From the NCBI GenBank assembly GCA_963839615.1, contig CAWIVY010000007.1, positions 186,001 to 250,000 on the forward strand: a stretch of DNA of 64,000 nt, written 5' to 3'. The stretch comes from DASQMT01 sp963839615. GTDB taxonomy: Bacteria > Actinomycetota > Thermoleophilia > Solirubrobacterales > Solirubrobacteraceae. A program made the position numbers and the translations under genes. The notes below the pieces were generated by a model that saw only the letters and a program-made list of their open reading frames with translations, did not search any database and was not told where the DNA came from. The number at the start of each line of letters is the position of its first letter. The first letter of the stretch is position 1. This document shows positions 33,919 through 41,730 of this stretch, piece by piece.

Positions 33919-35550
33919 ATGAAGCCACCGAGTCCAGGGCAGGTCGCCGGCAAGCTGCAGACAGTCGCCACGCTCGCCGGCGCCGGCATCATCCGGCCGC
34001 AGCGGCCCGACCGCCTGCTCAGCGCCGCCCTCGCGCTGATCCGCTGGGGCGCGACGCCGGCCGCGGGCTACAAGGCGGCCGCCGCGCGCTACCCGGACTT
34101 CCTCGGCCTGATCGACGAGAGCGGCACGCTCACCTTCAAGGAGCTGCACGAGCGTTCGAACGCCCTCGCGCACGCGCTCGCCGACGAGGGCGTCAAGGCC
34201 GGTGACGCGGTCGGGATCATGTGCCGCAACCACCGTGGCTGGGTCGACGCCTACGTCGCCACGAACAAGCTCGGCGCCAACGCGCTGTTCATGAACACGG
34301 CGTTCTCCGGCCCGCAGCTCGCCGACGTGGCCGAGCGCGAGGACCCGGTGGCGATCATCTTCGACGAGGAGTTCACCGAGGTGCTCGAGGCGGCCTCGGA
34401 GGGGCGCAAGCGCTACATCGCGTGGCACGAGCCCGAGGGCGAGCGCAGCGACAAGACGCTCGACGAGCTGATGCAGGACGGCGACACGTCCGATCTCTCC
34501 CCGCCGCCCGAGCAGGGCAAGGCCGTGATCCTCACCTCCGGCACGACCGGGACCCCGAAGGGCGCGAGCCGCAAGCAGCCGCAGTCGCTCGACCCGGTCG
34601 CGGCGCTGCTCGAGCGCATCCCGCTGCGCTCGCGCGGCCGCGCGATGATCGCCGCGCCGCTGTTCCATGCCTGGGGCTTCGCGCACTTCACGCTCGCGAT
34701 GGGCCTGACTTCGACGGTCGTGCTCAAGCGCAAGTTCGATCCCGAGGCGACGCTCTCGCTCACCGCGCAGCACGAGTGCACGTCGCTGATCGTCGTGCCG
34801 GTGATGCTCCAGCGCATGCTCGAGCTCGACGACGAGGTGCTCCGCCGCTACGACCTCTCCAAGCTCCGCGCCGTCCCCGTGTCGGGCTCGGCGCTGCCCG
34901 GCCCGATCTCCGAGCGCTGGATGGACCTCTTCGGGGAGAACCTCTACAACCTCTACGGCTCGACGGAGGTCGCGTGGGCGACGATCGCGACGCCGCAGGA
35001 CCTCCGCAGCGCGCCCGGAACCGCCGGCAGGGCGCCGCGCGGGACGATCGTGCGGCTCTTCGACGACGACGGCAATGACGTCGGCGAGGGCGAGACGGGG
35101 CGCATCTTCGTCGGCAACGACCTCGCGTTCGAGGGCTACACCGGCGGCGGCAACAAGGACGCGATCGAGGGCCTGCTCTCCTCCGGCGACGTCGGGCACT
35201 TCGACGCGGACGGACGCCTGTTCATCGACGGCCGCGACGACGACATGATCGTCTCGGGCGGCGAGAACGTCTTCCCCGGCGAGGTCGAGGAGCTGCTCGC
35301 AGGGCACGACGCGGTCGCCGAGGCGGCCGTGTTCGGCGTCGACGACGAGGAGTTCGGCCAGCGGCTCAAGGCCGTCGTCGTGACGCGCGGGGGCAAGGAC
35401 CTCAGCGCGGACGACGTGAAGAAGTACGTCAAGTCCAACCTCGCCGGATACAAGGTCCCGCGCGAGGTCGACTTCGTCGACGAGCTGCCGCGCACGTCGA
35501 CCGGCAAGGTGCTCAAGCGCGAGCTCCAGGAGCAGCCCGAGGACGGCTGA
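33919..35550 (+). CDS. AMP-dependent acyl-CoA synthetase (long-chain-like)
   Basis: A 543-residue ANL-superfamily adenylating enzyme. The P-loop is LTSGTTGTPKGAS, motif A5 is NLYGSTEVAW, motif A7 is SGDVGHFDADGR, the hinge is GRDDDMIVSGGENV, and the catalytic Lys is in RTSTGKVLKREL. It activates a carboxylic acid, probably a fatty acid, to the acyl-CoA via acyl-AMP. Specificity cannot be read. It lies in the accessory block just before the yceD-rpmF-plsX-acpP genes; coregulation is possible but yceD has its own -10. Confidence 0.92.
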   Translation: MKPPSPGQVAGKLQTVATLAGAGIIRPQRPDRLLSAALALIRWGATPAAGYKAAAARYPDFLGLIDESGTLTFKELHERSNALAHALADEGVKAGDAVGIMCRNHRGWVDAYVATNKLGANALFMNTAFSGPQLADVAEREDPVAIIFDEEFTEVLEAASEGRKRYIAWHEPEGERSDKTLDELMQDGDTSDLSPPPEQGKAVILTSGTTGTPKGASRKQPQSLDPVAALLERIPLRSRGRAMIAAPLFHAWGFAHFTLAMGLTSTVVLKRKFDPEATLSLTAQHECTSLIVVPVMLQRMLELDDEVLRRYDLSKLRAVPVSGSALPGPISERWMDLFGENLYNLYGSTEVAWATIATPQDLRSAPGTAGRAPRGTIVRLFDDDGNDVGEGETGRIFVGNDLAFEGYTGGGNKDAIEGLLSSGDVGHFDADGRLFIDGRDDDMIVSGGENVFPGEVEELLAGHDAVAEAAVFGVDDEEFGQRLKAVVVTRGGKDLSADDVKKYVKSNLAGYKVPREVDFVDELPRTSTGKVLKRELQEQPEDG

Positions 35551-35558
35551 GGCCGTCG

Positions 35559-35564
35559 TATCCT
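35559..35564 (+). promoter_or_regulatory. Putative -10 TATCCT of yceD
   Basis: TATCCT ends seven bases before the ATG at 35572, predicting a leaderless transcript. No Shine-Dalgarno is visible. Confidence 0.5.
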
Positions 35565-35571
35565 CACAGCC

Positions 35572-36093
35572 ATGCCTCCGCGCACGGACGTCTTCGATCT
35601 CGCGCGCCTGGGGCTCACCTCGGGCGAGGGCCGCCGCTTCGACCTGCACGTGCGCGTCGAGCCGTTCTCGTTCGGCGGCCAGCGCTACGCGGCCGAGCCG
35701 GACGTGGTCCCGGTGCGGCTGGACATCTCGCGCACGACCGGGAGCGGCTGGGCGCTGCGGCTCCGCTACGCGGTCTCCGTCAGCGGCCCGTGCATGCGCT
35801 GCCTGGAGCCCGCCGTGCCGCGCTTCGAGGTCGATGCGCGCGAGGTCGAGCAGCCGGGGGTCCGCGACGAGGAGCTCTCCTCCCCCTACGTGAACGCCGA
35901 CGGCGAGCTCGATCTCGCCGCCTGGGCGCGCGACGCGGTCGCGCTGGCGCTGCCGGCCCAGATCACGTGCCGGCCCGACTGCGCCGGCCTGTGCGCGCGC
36001 TGCGGCGCGAACCTCAACGAGGAGCCCGAGCACGCGCACGAGGCCGAGCCGGACCAGCGCTGGGCGAAGCTGTCGGAGATCCGGTTCGAGTAG
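35572..36093 (+). CDS. yceD: DUF177 / YceD family protein
   Basis: A 173-residue YceD-like protein. It has the N-terminal FDLARLG and central SGPCMRCLEP with CxxC. A distal zinc-type cluster (CRPDCAGLCARCGANLNEEP) is also present. The family is found next to rpmF across bacteria; its members are linked to 23S rRNA maturation and L32 in several species, though the precise role is unsettled. A terminator-like hairpin and a new -10 separate it from rpmF here. Confidence 0.9.
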   Translation: MPPRTDVFDLARLGLTSGEGRRFDLHVRVEPFSFGGQRYAAEPDVVPVRLDISRTTGSGWALRLRYAVSVSGPCMRCLEPAVPRFEVDAREVEQPGVRDEELSSPYVNADGELDLAAWARDAVALALPAQITCRPDCAGLCARCGANLNEEPEHAHEAEPDQRWAKLSEIRFE

Positions 36094-36108
36094 GTCTGCC
36101 GCCGGCGA

Positions 36109-36132
36109 ACGTCAACGGCGGCATCGAGGAGG
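36109..36132 (+). repeat. 24-bp element shared with the post-ftsY region
   Basis: These 24 bases match 46100-46123 at 22 positions. Both copies lie directly after a gene end (yceD, ftsY). The copy here sits in a hairpin GCCGCCG/CGGCGGC with loop GCGAACGTCAA. Chance cannot be excluded. Confidence 0.4.
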
Positions 36133-36172
36133 GGCTCGCGCCGGGCGGATTGCCTTGCACGTGGACGGAAAT

Positions 36173-36191
36173 GCACGCATGCCGTGCTTTT
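36173..36191 (+). terminator. Terminator-like hairpin before rpmF
   Basis: GCACG (36173-36177) pairs with CGTGC (36183-36187) over a five-base loop, followed by TTTT. The stem is short. It would isolate rpmF from yceD transcription. Confidence 0.4.
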
Positions 36192-36239
36192 CGGTACACG
36201 CGCCCCCGCACGCGACGGAGCCGCCCCCCGATACTTCGC

Positions 36240-36245
36240 TACCCT
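36240..36245 (+). promoter_or_regulatory. Putative -10 TACCCT of rpmF
   Basis: TACCCT ends ten bases before the rpmF ATG. The predicted leader is two to four bases. Confidence 0.4.
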
Positions 36246-36255
36246 TCTCGCGCCC

Positions 36256-36456
36256 ATGGCCGTACCGAAGCAGAAGCAGTCGCACTCGCGCACCAGCAAG
36301 CGCCGTGCGACGCACAAGATCTCCGCACCCACGGTCAACGCCTGCCCGCAGTGCCGCCAGCCGCGGCTTCCGCACCGCGTCTGCCCCCACTGCGGCTTCT
36401 ACCGCGGTCGCGAGGTCGTGCAGGTGCACGACCACGATCACGACCACGACCACTAG
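36256..36456 (+). CDS. rpmF: 50S ribosomal protein L32 with His-Asp tail
   Basis: A 66-residue L32. It starts AVPKQKQSHSRTSKRRA, followed by zinc cysteines CPQC and CPHC and the basic GFYRGREVV. The last residues are an unusual alternating tail, VQVHDHDHDHDH, ending at the stop codon. Ordinary L32 stops near the GRE(V/I) segment, so the tail is an extension that could bind divalent metal. The plsX ATG follows 11 bases later. Confidence 0.95.
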   Translation: MAVPKQKQSHSRTSKRRATHKISAPTVNACPQCRQPRLPHRVCPHCGFYRGREVVQVHDHDHDHDH

Positions 36457-36467
36457 GCGCGGCGGCG

Positions 36468-37514
36468 ATGGCCGCTGAGCAGCTGACGATCGCGCTCGAC
36501 GCCAACGGTGCCGACTCCGGCCCCGCCGAGGTCGCGCGCGGCGCCGCGCTCGCCGCCGCGGGCGGCGACCTGCGGGTGCTCGTCTTCGGGCCGGCCGCGC
36601 AGATCGAGCCGGCGCCGGGCGTCGAGATCGTCGACGCGCCGGTCTCGATCGCCAAGGACCCCGACCCGGCGCGCGCGGTGCGCGCCAACCCCGAGTCCTC
36701 GATCGTCCAGGCGGTCCGCGCCGTCGCGGACGGCCGCGCCGACGGGCTCGTGTCGGGCGGCTCGACCGGCGCCGCGCTCGCGGCGGGGCTCTTCCATCTC
36801 AAGCGCGCTCGCGGCGTGCACCGGCCGGCGCTGGCCGTGCTCGTGCCGGTCCCGGGGCGCCCGTTCCTGCTGCTGGACTGCGGCGCCAACGTCGAGGTGC
36901 GGCCCGAGCACCTCGTCCAGTTCGCGCACATGGGAGCGGCGTTCATGGAGGCCGTGATCGGGCTCGAGCGCCCGCGCGTCGCGCTCCTCTCGAACGGGAC
37001 CGAGGCGACGAAGGGGACGGAGGACGTACGGGCGGCGCACGCGGCGCTCGCCGGCGCCGCCGGGGCGCCGCTCGAGTTCGCAGGCATGGTCGAGGGCTTC
37101 GCGGTCGGCACGGGGGAGGCCGACGTGATCGTGACCGACGGCTTCACCGGCAACGTCTTCCTCAAGGTGATGGAGGGGACCGCGGAGACGCTGTTGCGGG
37201 CGGTGCGCCAGGCCGCGACGTCGAATCCGCGGGCGAAGGCGGGCGGGATGCTGCTGCGGCCCGCGCTCGGCGGGCTGCGCGACGCGATCGACCCCGAGGC
37301 GCAGGGCGGCGCGTTCCTGCTCGGCCTGCGCCGGCTCGGGGTCGTCCCGCACGGATCGTTCGGGGCGAACGGGATCGCGCGCGCGATCGAGCTCGCCGCG
37401 CGCGGCGTCCGGGCGGACGTGATCGGCCGCACGCACGAGCGGCTGGCCGCCGCGGGGGCGCTGCGACGCGCCGCCGAGCCGTCCGCGGCCGCCGCTACGG
37501 TCCCCGATCCATGA
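36468..37514 (+). CDS. plsX: Phosphate acyltransferase PlsX
   Basis: A 348-residue enzyme converting acyl-ACP to acyl-phosphate for phosphatidic acid synthesis. It has IALDANGADSGP, VSGGSTGAALAAGLF, LLLDCGANVEVRPEHLVQFA, LLSNGTEATKGTE and VTDGFTGNVFLK; these are the family core. The C-terminal GSFGANGIARAI is also conserved. ATG 36468 follows rpmF closely. Its stop overlaps the acpP ATG, so enzyme and carrier are coupled. Confidence 0.94.
   Translation: MAAEQLTIALDANGADSGPAEVARGAALAAAGGDLRVLVFGPAAQIEPAPGVEIVDAPVSIAKDPDPARAVRANPESSIVQAVRAVADGRADGLVSGGSTGAALAAGLFHLKRARGVHRPALAVLVPVPGRPFLLLDCGANVEVRPEHLVQFAHMGAAFMEAVIGLERPRVALLSNGTEATKGTEDVRAAHAALAGAAGAPLEFAGMVEGFAVGTGEADVIVTDGFTGNVFLKVMEGTAETLLRAVRQAATSNPRAKAGGMLLRPALGGLRDAIDPEAQGGAFLLGLRRLGVVPHGSFGANGIARAIELAARGVRADVIGRTHERLAAAGALRRAAEPSAAAATVPDP
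37496..37501 (+). promoter_or_regulatory. Possible internal -10 TACGGT before acpP
   Basis: TACGGT inside the end of plsX ends nine bases before the acpP ATG and may give acpP an extra promoter. Confidence 0.3.
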
Positions 37515-37771
37515 CGAGAGCAGAGATCCTCGCCTACATCCGCGAGCACCTGGCCGACGAGCTCGAGCTCGATCCCGCGCGGGTCGAGGAGGGAACGCGC
37601 TTCAAGGAGGATCTGGAGGCGGACTCGCTCGATCTCTACAGCCTCGTGCAGGAGCTGGAGGACACCTACGGCGTGCGGATGTCCGACGAGGACGCCGCGC
37701 GCATCAAGACTGTCGGCCAGGCCGTGGACTACGTGCTCGACCACGCCGCGAACCGCGAGCCGAGGCCCTGA
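37511..37771 (+). CDS. acpP: Acyl carrier protein
   Basis: An 86-residue acidic four-helix carrier. The phosphopantetheine attachment Ser is in EADSLDLYSLVQELE. This departs slightly from the classic DSLDxVEL. It carries acyl chains for PlsX and fatty acid synthesis. ATG overlaps the plsX stop. The rnc reading frame begins directly after its TGA, in the same frame. Confidence 0.92.
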   Translation: MTRAEILAYIREHLADELELDPARVEEGTRFKEDLEADSLDLYSLVQELEDTYGVRMSDEDAARIKTVGQAVDYVLDHAANREPRP

Positions 37772-37774
37772 CCG

Positions 37775-38455
37775 CTGCGCAAGCTGAACGACCTGCTCGA
37801 TGGGCTGCCGGACGATCTGGCCCGGCAGGCGGTCACGCACGCGTCGTGGACGGACCGGCGCGCGGACAGCTACGAGCGATTGGCGCTGCTGGGCGACTCG
37901 GTGCTCGGGCTCTCGGTCACGACCCACCTGTTCCCGCTGCTGGACGCCGAGTCCTACGGCGCCGGGCGGTTGACCAAGATCCGCGCGCAGGCGGTCTCGG
38001 GCCGCTCGTGCCGCGAGGTCGCCGACCGGCTCGGGCTGCCGGAGCGCCTGCTCACCGCGGCGCCGGACGACGTGTCGCAGCCGGCCCTGGCAGCGCTCGT
38101 CTCGACCGAGCGGGTGCTCGCCTCGGTGATCGAGGCTGTGATCGGCGCTTGCTACCTGGCCTACGGCTTCGAGCAGACCGCCGAGGCGGTGCGCGAGGCC
38201 TTCGCGCCGGAGATCGAGCAGGCGCTCGAGCGGCCGGCCGACTTCAAGTCGGCGCTGCAGGAACGGCTCGCGCGGCGCGGCGCGCTCGTGCTCTACGAGG
38301 TGACCGCCGAGACGGGGCCGCCGCACGAACGGACCTTCGAGGTCGCGGCGATGGTCGAGGGCGTCACGGTGGCGCGCGGCTCGGGCCGCTCGAAGAAGGA
38401 CGCCGAGCAGGCCGCGGCGGCCGCCGCGCTCGAGTCGGGCGACGTGGAGGCGTGA
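37775..38455 (+). CDS. rnc: Ribonuclease III-family protein, CTG start, altered active site
   Basis: About 226 residues: an RNase III domain and a C-terminal dsRNA-binding domain (DFKSALQERLARRG...GSGRSKKDAEQAAA). No ATG, GTG or TTG between the acpP stop and the conserved core keeps THASWTDRRADSYERL intact. CTG 37775, with GAGG nine bases upstream, is the best start. The signature reads YERLALLGDSVL where the family has E-R-L-E-F-L-G-D, so the second Glu is Ala. The second metal motif reads ASVIEAVIG, with Ser in place of Asp. Two of four metal ligands are thus missing, while Asp and the last Glu remain. Catalysis may be weak or altered. Confidence 0.85.
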   Translation: MRKLNDLLDGLPDDLARQAVTHASWTDRRADSYERLALLGDSVLGLSVTTHLFPLLDAESYGAGRLTKIRAQAVSGRSCREVADRLGLPERLLTAAPDDVSQPALAALVSTERVLASVIEAVIGACYLAYGFEQTAEAVREAFAPEIEQALERPADFKSALQERLARRGALVLYEVTAETGPPHERTFEVAAMVEGVTVARGSGRSKKDAEQAAAAAALESGDVEA

Positions 38456-38456
38456 C

Positions 38457-41400
38457 GTGCACCTGAGATCGATCACGCTCAAGGGCTTCAAGTCGTTCCC
38501 GGATCGCACGAAGCTCGACTTCTCGCCCGGCGTCTCGGTGATCGTCGGCCCGAACGGCTCCGGCAAGTCCAACGTCACCGATGCCGTGCTGTGGGCGCTG
38601 GGCGAGCAGTCGCCGGTGGCCGTTCGCGGCCAGTCGATGCAGGACGTGATCTTCGCCGGCGCGCACGGCGTCCAGGCACGTGCCGAGGCCGAGGTCGAGG
38701 TCGTGCTCGACAACTCCGACTCCGCCGTCGACCTGCCGCTCTCGGAGATCTCGATCCTGCGCCGCCTGAACCGCTCCGGCGAGGGCGAGTACCGCGTCAA
38801 CGGCGCGCGGTGCCGGCTCACCGACGTGCTGGAGCTGCTGAGCGACACCGGCCTGGGCAAGGAGATGCACTCCGTCGTCTCGCAGGGCAGGGTGTCCGAG
38901 ATCGTGACGTCGAAGCCGCGCGACCGGCGGCTGCTGATCGAGGAGGCCGCCGGGCTCGGCAAGCACCGCAAGCGCCGGCGCCGGGCGCAGCTCAAGCTCG
39001 ACCGCACGCAGGACAACCTCGACCGTGCGCTCGACGTCGAGCGCGAGGCGCGCACGCGGCTGCGGCCGCTCAAGCGCCAGGCGGAGGCCGCCGACCTGCA
39101 CGAGCGGCTCGAGCGGCAGGCCGACGAGGCGCGCTGGGCGCTCGCGCGCGACGCCGCACGCGAAGCGGTCGCGGCGCTCGGCGAGGCCGAGACGCAGGCC
39201 GCCGCCGCCCGGTCGGCCGCGGAGGCGACCGAGAGCGAGCTGCGCGAGGTCGCACGCCGGCGCGAGCAGGCCGAGCGCGCGCTGGCATCGCGCGGCGACG
39301 AGCGCGAGCGGCTCAGCAACCGCTTCCACGCGGCCCGCTCGGCTCACGAGCGGATCGGGATGCGGCTGGAGGCCGCCTGCCAGGCGGTCACGACGCTGGG
39401 CGAGCGCGCCGCGCGCCGGCGCACGGTGCTCGAGGCGCTTGCGGCTGAGGCCGAGCAGGACGTCGGCGACGACGGCGCCGCCGAGCGCGTCGCCGCGCTC
39501 GAGGCGGAGCTCGAGCAGCTCGCACAGGATCGCGCCCAGCGCCTCGCGGAGGAGCTCGCGGAGCTCGAGGAGCAATGCTCCGCGGCGGCCGCCGCGGCGG
39601 CGCGCCTGGGCGAGGAGGCCGATCGCACAGCGGCGGACCGCAAGGAGGCCGACACGGCTGCCGAGGCGGCCCGCGGGGCGCGCCGCGAGTGCGAGCGGGT
39701 CGTCGAGGCGGCGCGCCGCGAGGCCGCACGGGTCGGTGCCGAGCTCGCGCAGGTCAACCAGTACCTGCGCGTCCAGGCGGGCGCCCCCGGCGGCGCCCCC
39801 GCGCTGGCCGACGCATTGGCCGCCGAGCCCGGCTACGAGCTGGCGCTCGCCGCCGCCCTCGGGCCGCGCCTGCGCGCGGCCGTCGCCGCGGATCTCGACG
39901 AGGCCTCCCGGCTGCTCGACCGGGCCGGCCGCGACGGCGGTGCCGCGCTGGTCGCGCCGGCGGAGGGCGCGCCGGGCGCCACGCCGGCCGCAACCGGATC
40001 ACCGCCCGCCGCCGGCGCCGCGAGGCTGCTCGACCGCGTCGACGCCGCGGGCGACGGTCACGCCGCGCGGCTCGCGCGGGCGCTCCTCGCCCACGTCTGG
40101 GTCGTCGAGGACGTCGACGCCCTCGATCCTTCGTTCCGCGGCGTCGCGGTAACCCGCGACGGGCGCGTCTGGTCACCGGGCTCGCGCGAGCTGCGCCAGG
40201 TGCCGTCCGGCGGCGACGACCGCGTGCTCGCGCAGCGCAACCGGCGCGACGCGCTGATCGGCGAGGTCGAGCAGGCGGCGCGGGCCGAGCAGGCGGCGCT
40301 GGCCGACGTCGACGCCGCCGCCACGCGCGAGCAGGCCGCCGACGCTGCGCGCGACGAGGCCGATCGTGCCGCCCGCGCGGCCGCCAGGGCCCGTGACGAG
40401 GCGCTCGAGGCCGTGCGGCACGCCGGCCACCTGATCGAGCAGCGGCGCAAGGCGCCCGGCGACGGCCCGGTCGCGACCCGCCGCGCGCAGGTCGGCGCGG
40501 CGCTGGCGGCCGAGCGGCGGCTGGCCGAGCGCGCCGAGCGCGAGCGCTCCGAGCGCGGGCGCAGGCTCGCGCACGAGCGCGAGCGGCTGGCGTACGACGA
40601 GGCGCTGCGCCCGGCCGCCGAGCGGCTCGCCGCCGTGCTCGAGGCGGCGCGCGAAGCGGTGCACACGCGCGTCGAGGTGCTCGACGCCGAGCTCGTCGCC
40701 GACCGCCACGCCGGCGAGCGCCTCGCGGGCGAGCTGCGCGCCTGTGCCCAGCAGGAGGCCGGCGTCCAGGCACGGCTGAAGGAGCGTGGCGAGGAGGTCA
40801 CGCGCGGCGAGGTGCGCGCGCAGCAGGCGCGCGACCGGCATCGCGACGCGGATGCGGAGCTCGAGCGCCTCGCGGGCAGGCTCGGCCTCGAGCCCGAGCC
40901 GGCGGCCGAGCCGCTGGCCGACGCCGAGCGCACCGACCTGCGGCGTCGCATCGAGCGGCTCGGGCAACGCCGCGAGCAGCTCGGGCCCGTCAACCCGCTC
41001 GCCCAGCAGGAGTACGCCGAGGCGATCGCGCACGTCGAGGAGCTCGAGGGCCAGCGCGAGGACCTCGAGACGGCGATGCGCGAGCTCAAGCGCCTGATCC
41101 GCGATACCGACCAGCGCATCCGTGAGGCGTTCGAGGAGACGTTCACCGCGGCGGCGCAGAACTTCGAGGAGGTCGTCGAGCGCCTGTTCCCCGGGGGCCG
41201 TGGACGGTTGCGGCTGGTACGCGACGACGCGGGGCCGCGTCCGGTGCTCGGCGGCGCCGAGGAGCGCGCGATCGCCGATGAGGAGCGGATCGAAGCGGAG
41301 GCCGAGGCGGCAGCCGCGGCCGAGGAGGACGGGCTGGAGGAGGGCATGGGCGTCGAGATCGAGCTGACGCCCGCCGGCAAGGCGACGAAGCGCCTGATGC

Positions 41401-41708
41401 TGCTCTCAGGCGGCGAGAAGTCGATGACCGCGCTGGCGTTCCTGTTCGCGGTCTTCCTCGCCCGGCCGTGCCCGTTCTACATCCTCGACGAGGTCGAGGC
41501 CGCGCTCGACGACCACAACATCGACCGCTTCCTGACGCTGCTGCGGGGCTTCTCCGACCGCGCCCAGTTCATCGTCGTCACGCACCAGCAGCGCACGATG
41601 GAGGCGGCCGACTGCCTGTACGGCGTGTCGATGGCCGGCAACGGCGTCTCCAAGGTGATCTCGCGCCGCCTGCCGCCGCCGCGGCCCGTGGACGAAGCGG
41701 CCGCCTGA
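38457..41708 (+). CDS. smc: Chromosome segregation protein SMC
   Basis: A 1083-residue SMC ATPase, shorter than the usual ~1150-1200. The head has LKGFKSFPDRT and Walker A VGPNGSGKSNV. A hinge-like region lies near residues 435-580, between two Ala/Arg/Glu-rich coiled coils. The distal head has signature LLSGGEKSMTALAF (about 981) and Walker B FYILDEVEAALDDHN (about 1007). It compacts and organises the chromosome with ScpA/B, which are not in this window. GTG 38457 starts one base after the rnc stop. Confidence 0.95.
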   Translation: MHLRSITLKGFKSFPDRTKLDFSPGVSVIVGPNGSGKSNVTDAVLWALGEQSPVAVRGQSMQDVIFAGAHGVQARAEAEVEVVLDNSDSAVDLPLSEISILRRLNRSGEGEYRVNGARCRLTDVLELLSDTGLGKEMHSVVSQGRVSEIVTSKPRDRRLLIEEAAGLGKHRKRRRRAQLKLDRTQDNLDRALDVEREARTRLRPLKRQAEAADLHERLERQADEARWALARDAAREAVAALGEAETQAAAARSAAEATESELREVARRREQAERALASRGDERERLSNRFHAARSAHERIGMRLEAACQAVTTLGERAARRRTVLEALAAEAEQDVGDDGAAERVAALEAELEQLAQDRAQRLAEELAELEEQCSAAAAAAARLGEEADRTAADRKEADTAAEAARGARRECERVVEAARREAARVGAELAQVNQYLRVQAGAPGGAPALADALAAEPGYELALAAALGPRLRAAVAADLDEASRLLDRAGRDGGAALVAPAEGAPGATPAATGSPPAAGAARLLDRVDAAGDGHAARLARALLAHVWVVEDVDALDPSFRGVAVTRDGRVWSPGSRELRQVPSGGDDRVLAQRNRRDALIGEVEQAARAEQAALADVDAAATREQAADAARDEADRAARAAARARDEALEAVRHAGHLIEQRRKAPGDGPVATRRAQVGAALAAERRLAERAERERSERGRRLAHERERLAYDEALRPAAERLAAVLEAAREAVHTRVEVLDAELVADRHAGERLAGELRACAQQEAGVQARLKERGEEVTRGEVRAQQARDRHRDADAELERLAGRLGLEPEPAAEPLADAERTDLRRRIERLGQRREQLGPVNPLAQQEYAEAIAHVEELEGQREDLETAMRELKRLIRDTDQRIREAFEETFTAAAQNFEEVVERLFPGGRGRLRLVRDDAGPRPVLGGAEERAIADEERIEAEAEAAAAAEEDGLEEGMGVEIELTPAGKATKRLMLLSGGEKSMTALAFLFAVFLARPCPFYILDEVEAALDDHNIDRFLTLLRGFSDRAQFIVVTHQQRTMEAADCLYGVSMAGNGVSKVISRRLPPPRPVDEAAA

Positions 41709-41717
41709 GGCCGCGAG

Positions 41718-41723
41718 TAGCCT
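41718..41723 (+). promoter_or_regulatory. Putative -10 TAGCCT before the PCMT-like gene
   Basis: TAGCCT ends seven bases before the ATG at 41731, predicting leaderless transcription. Confidence 0.5.
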
Positions 41724-41730
41724 GCGGCGG

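Noticed and set aside
37880..38455. RNase III starting at TTG 37880
   Set aside because: This would remove the N-terminal helices and cut inside the catalytic signature.
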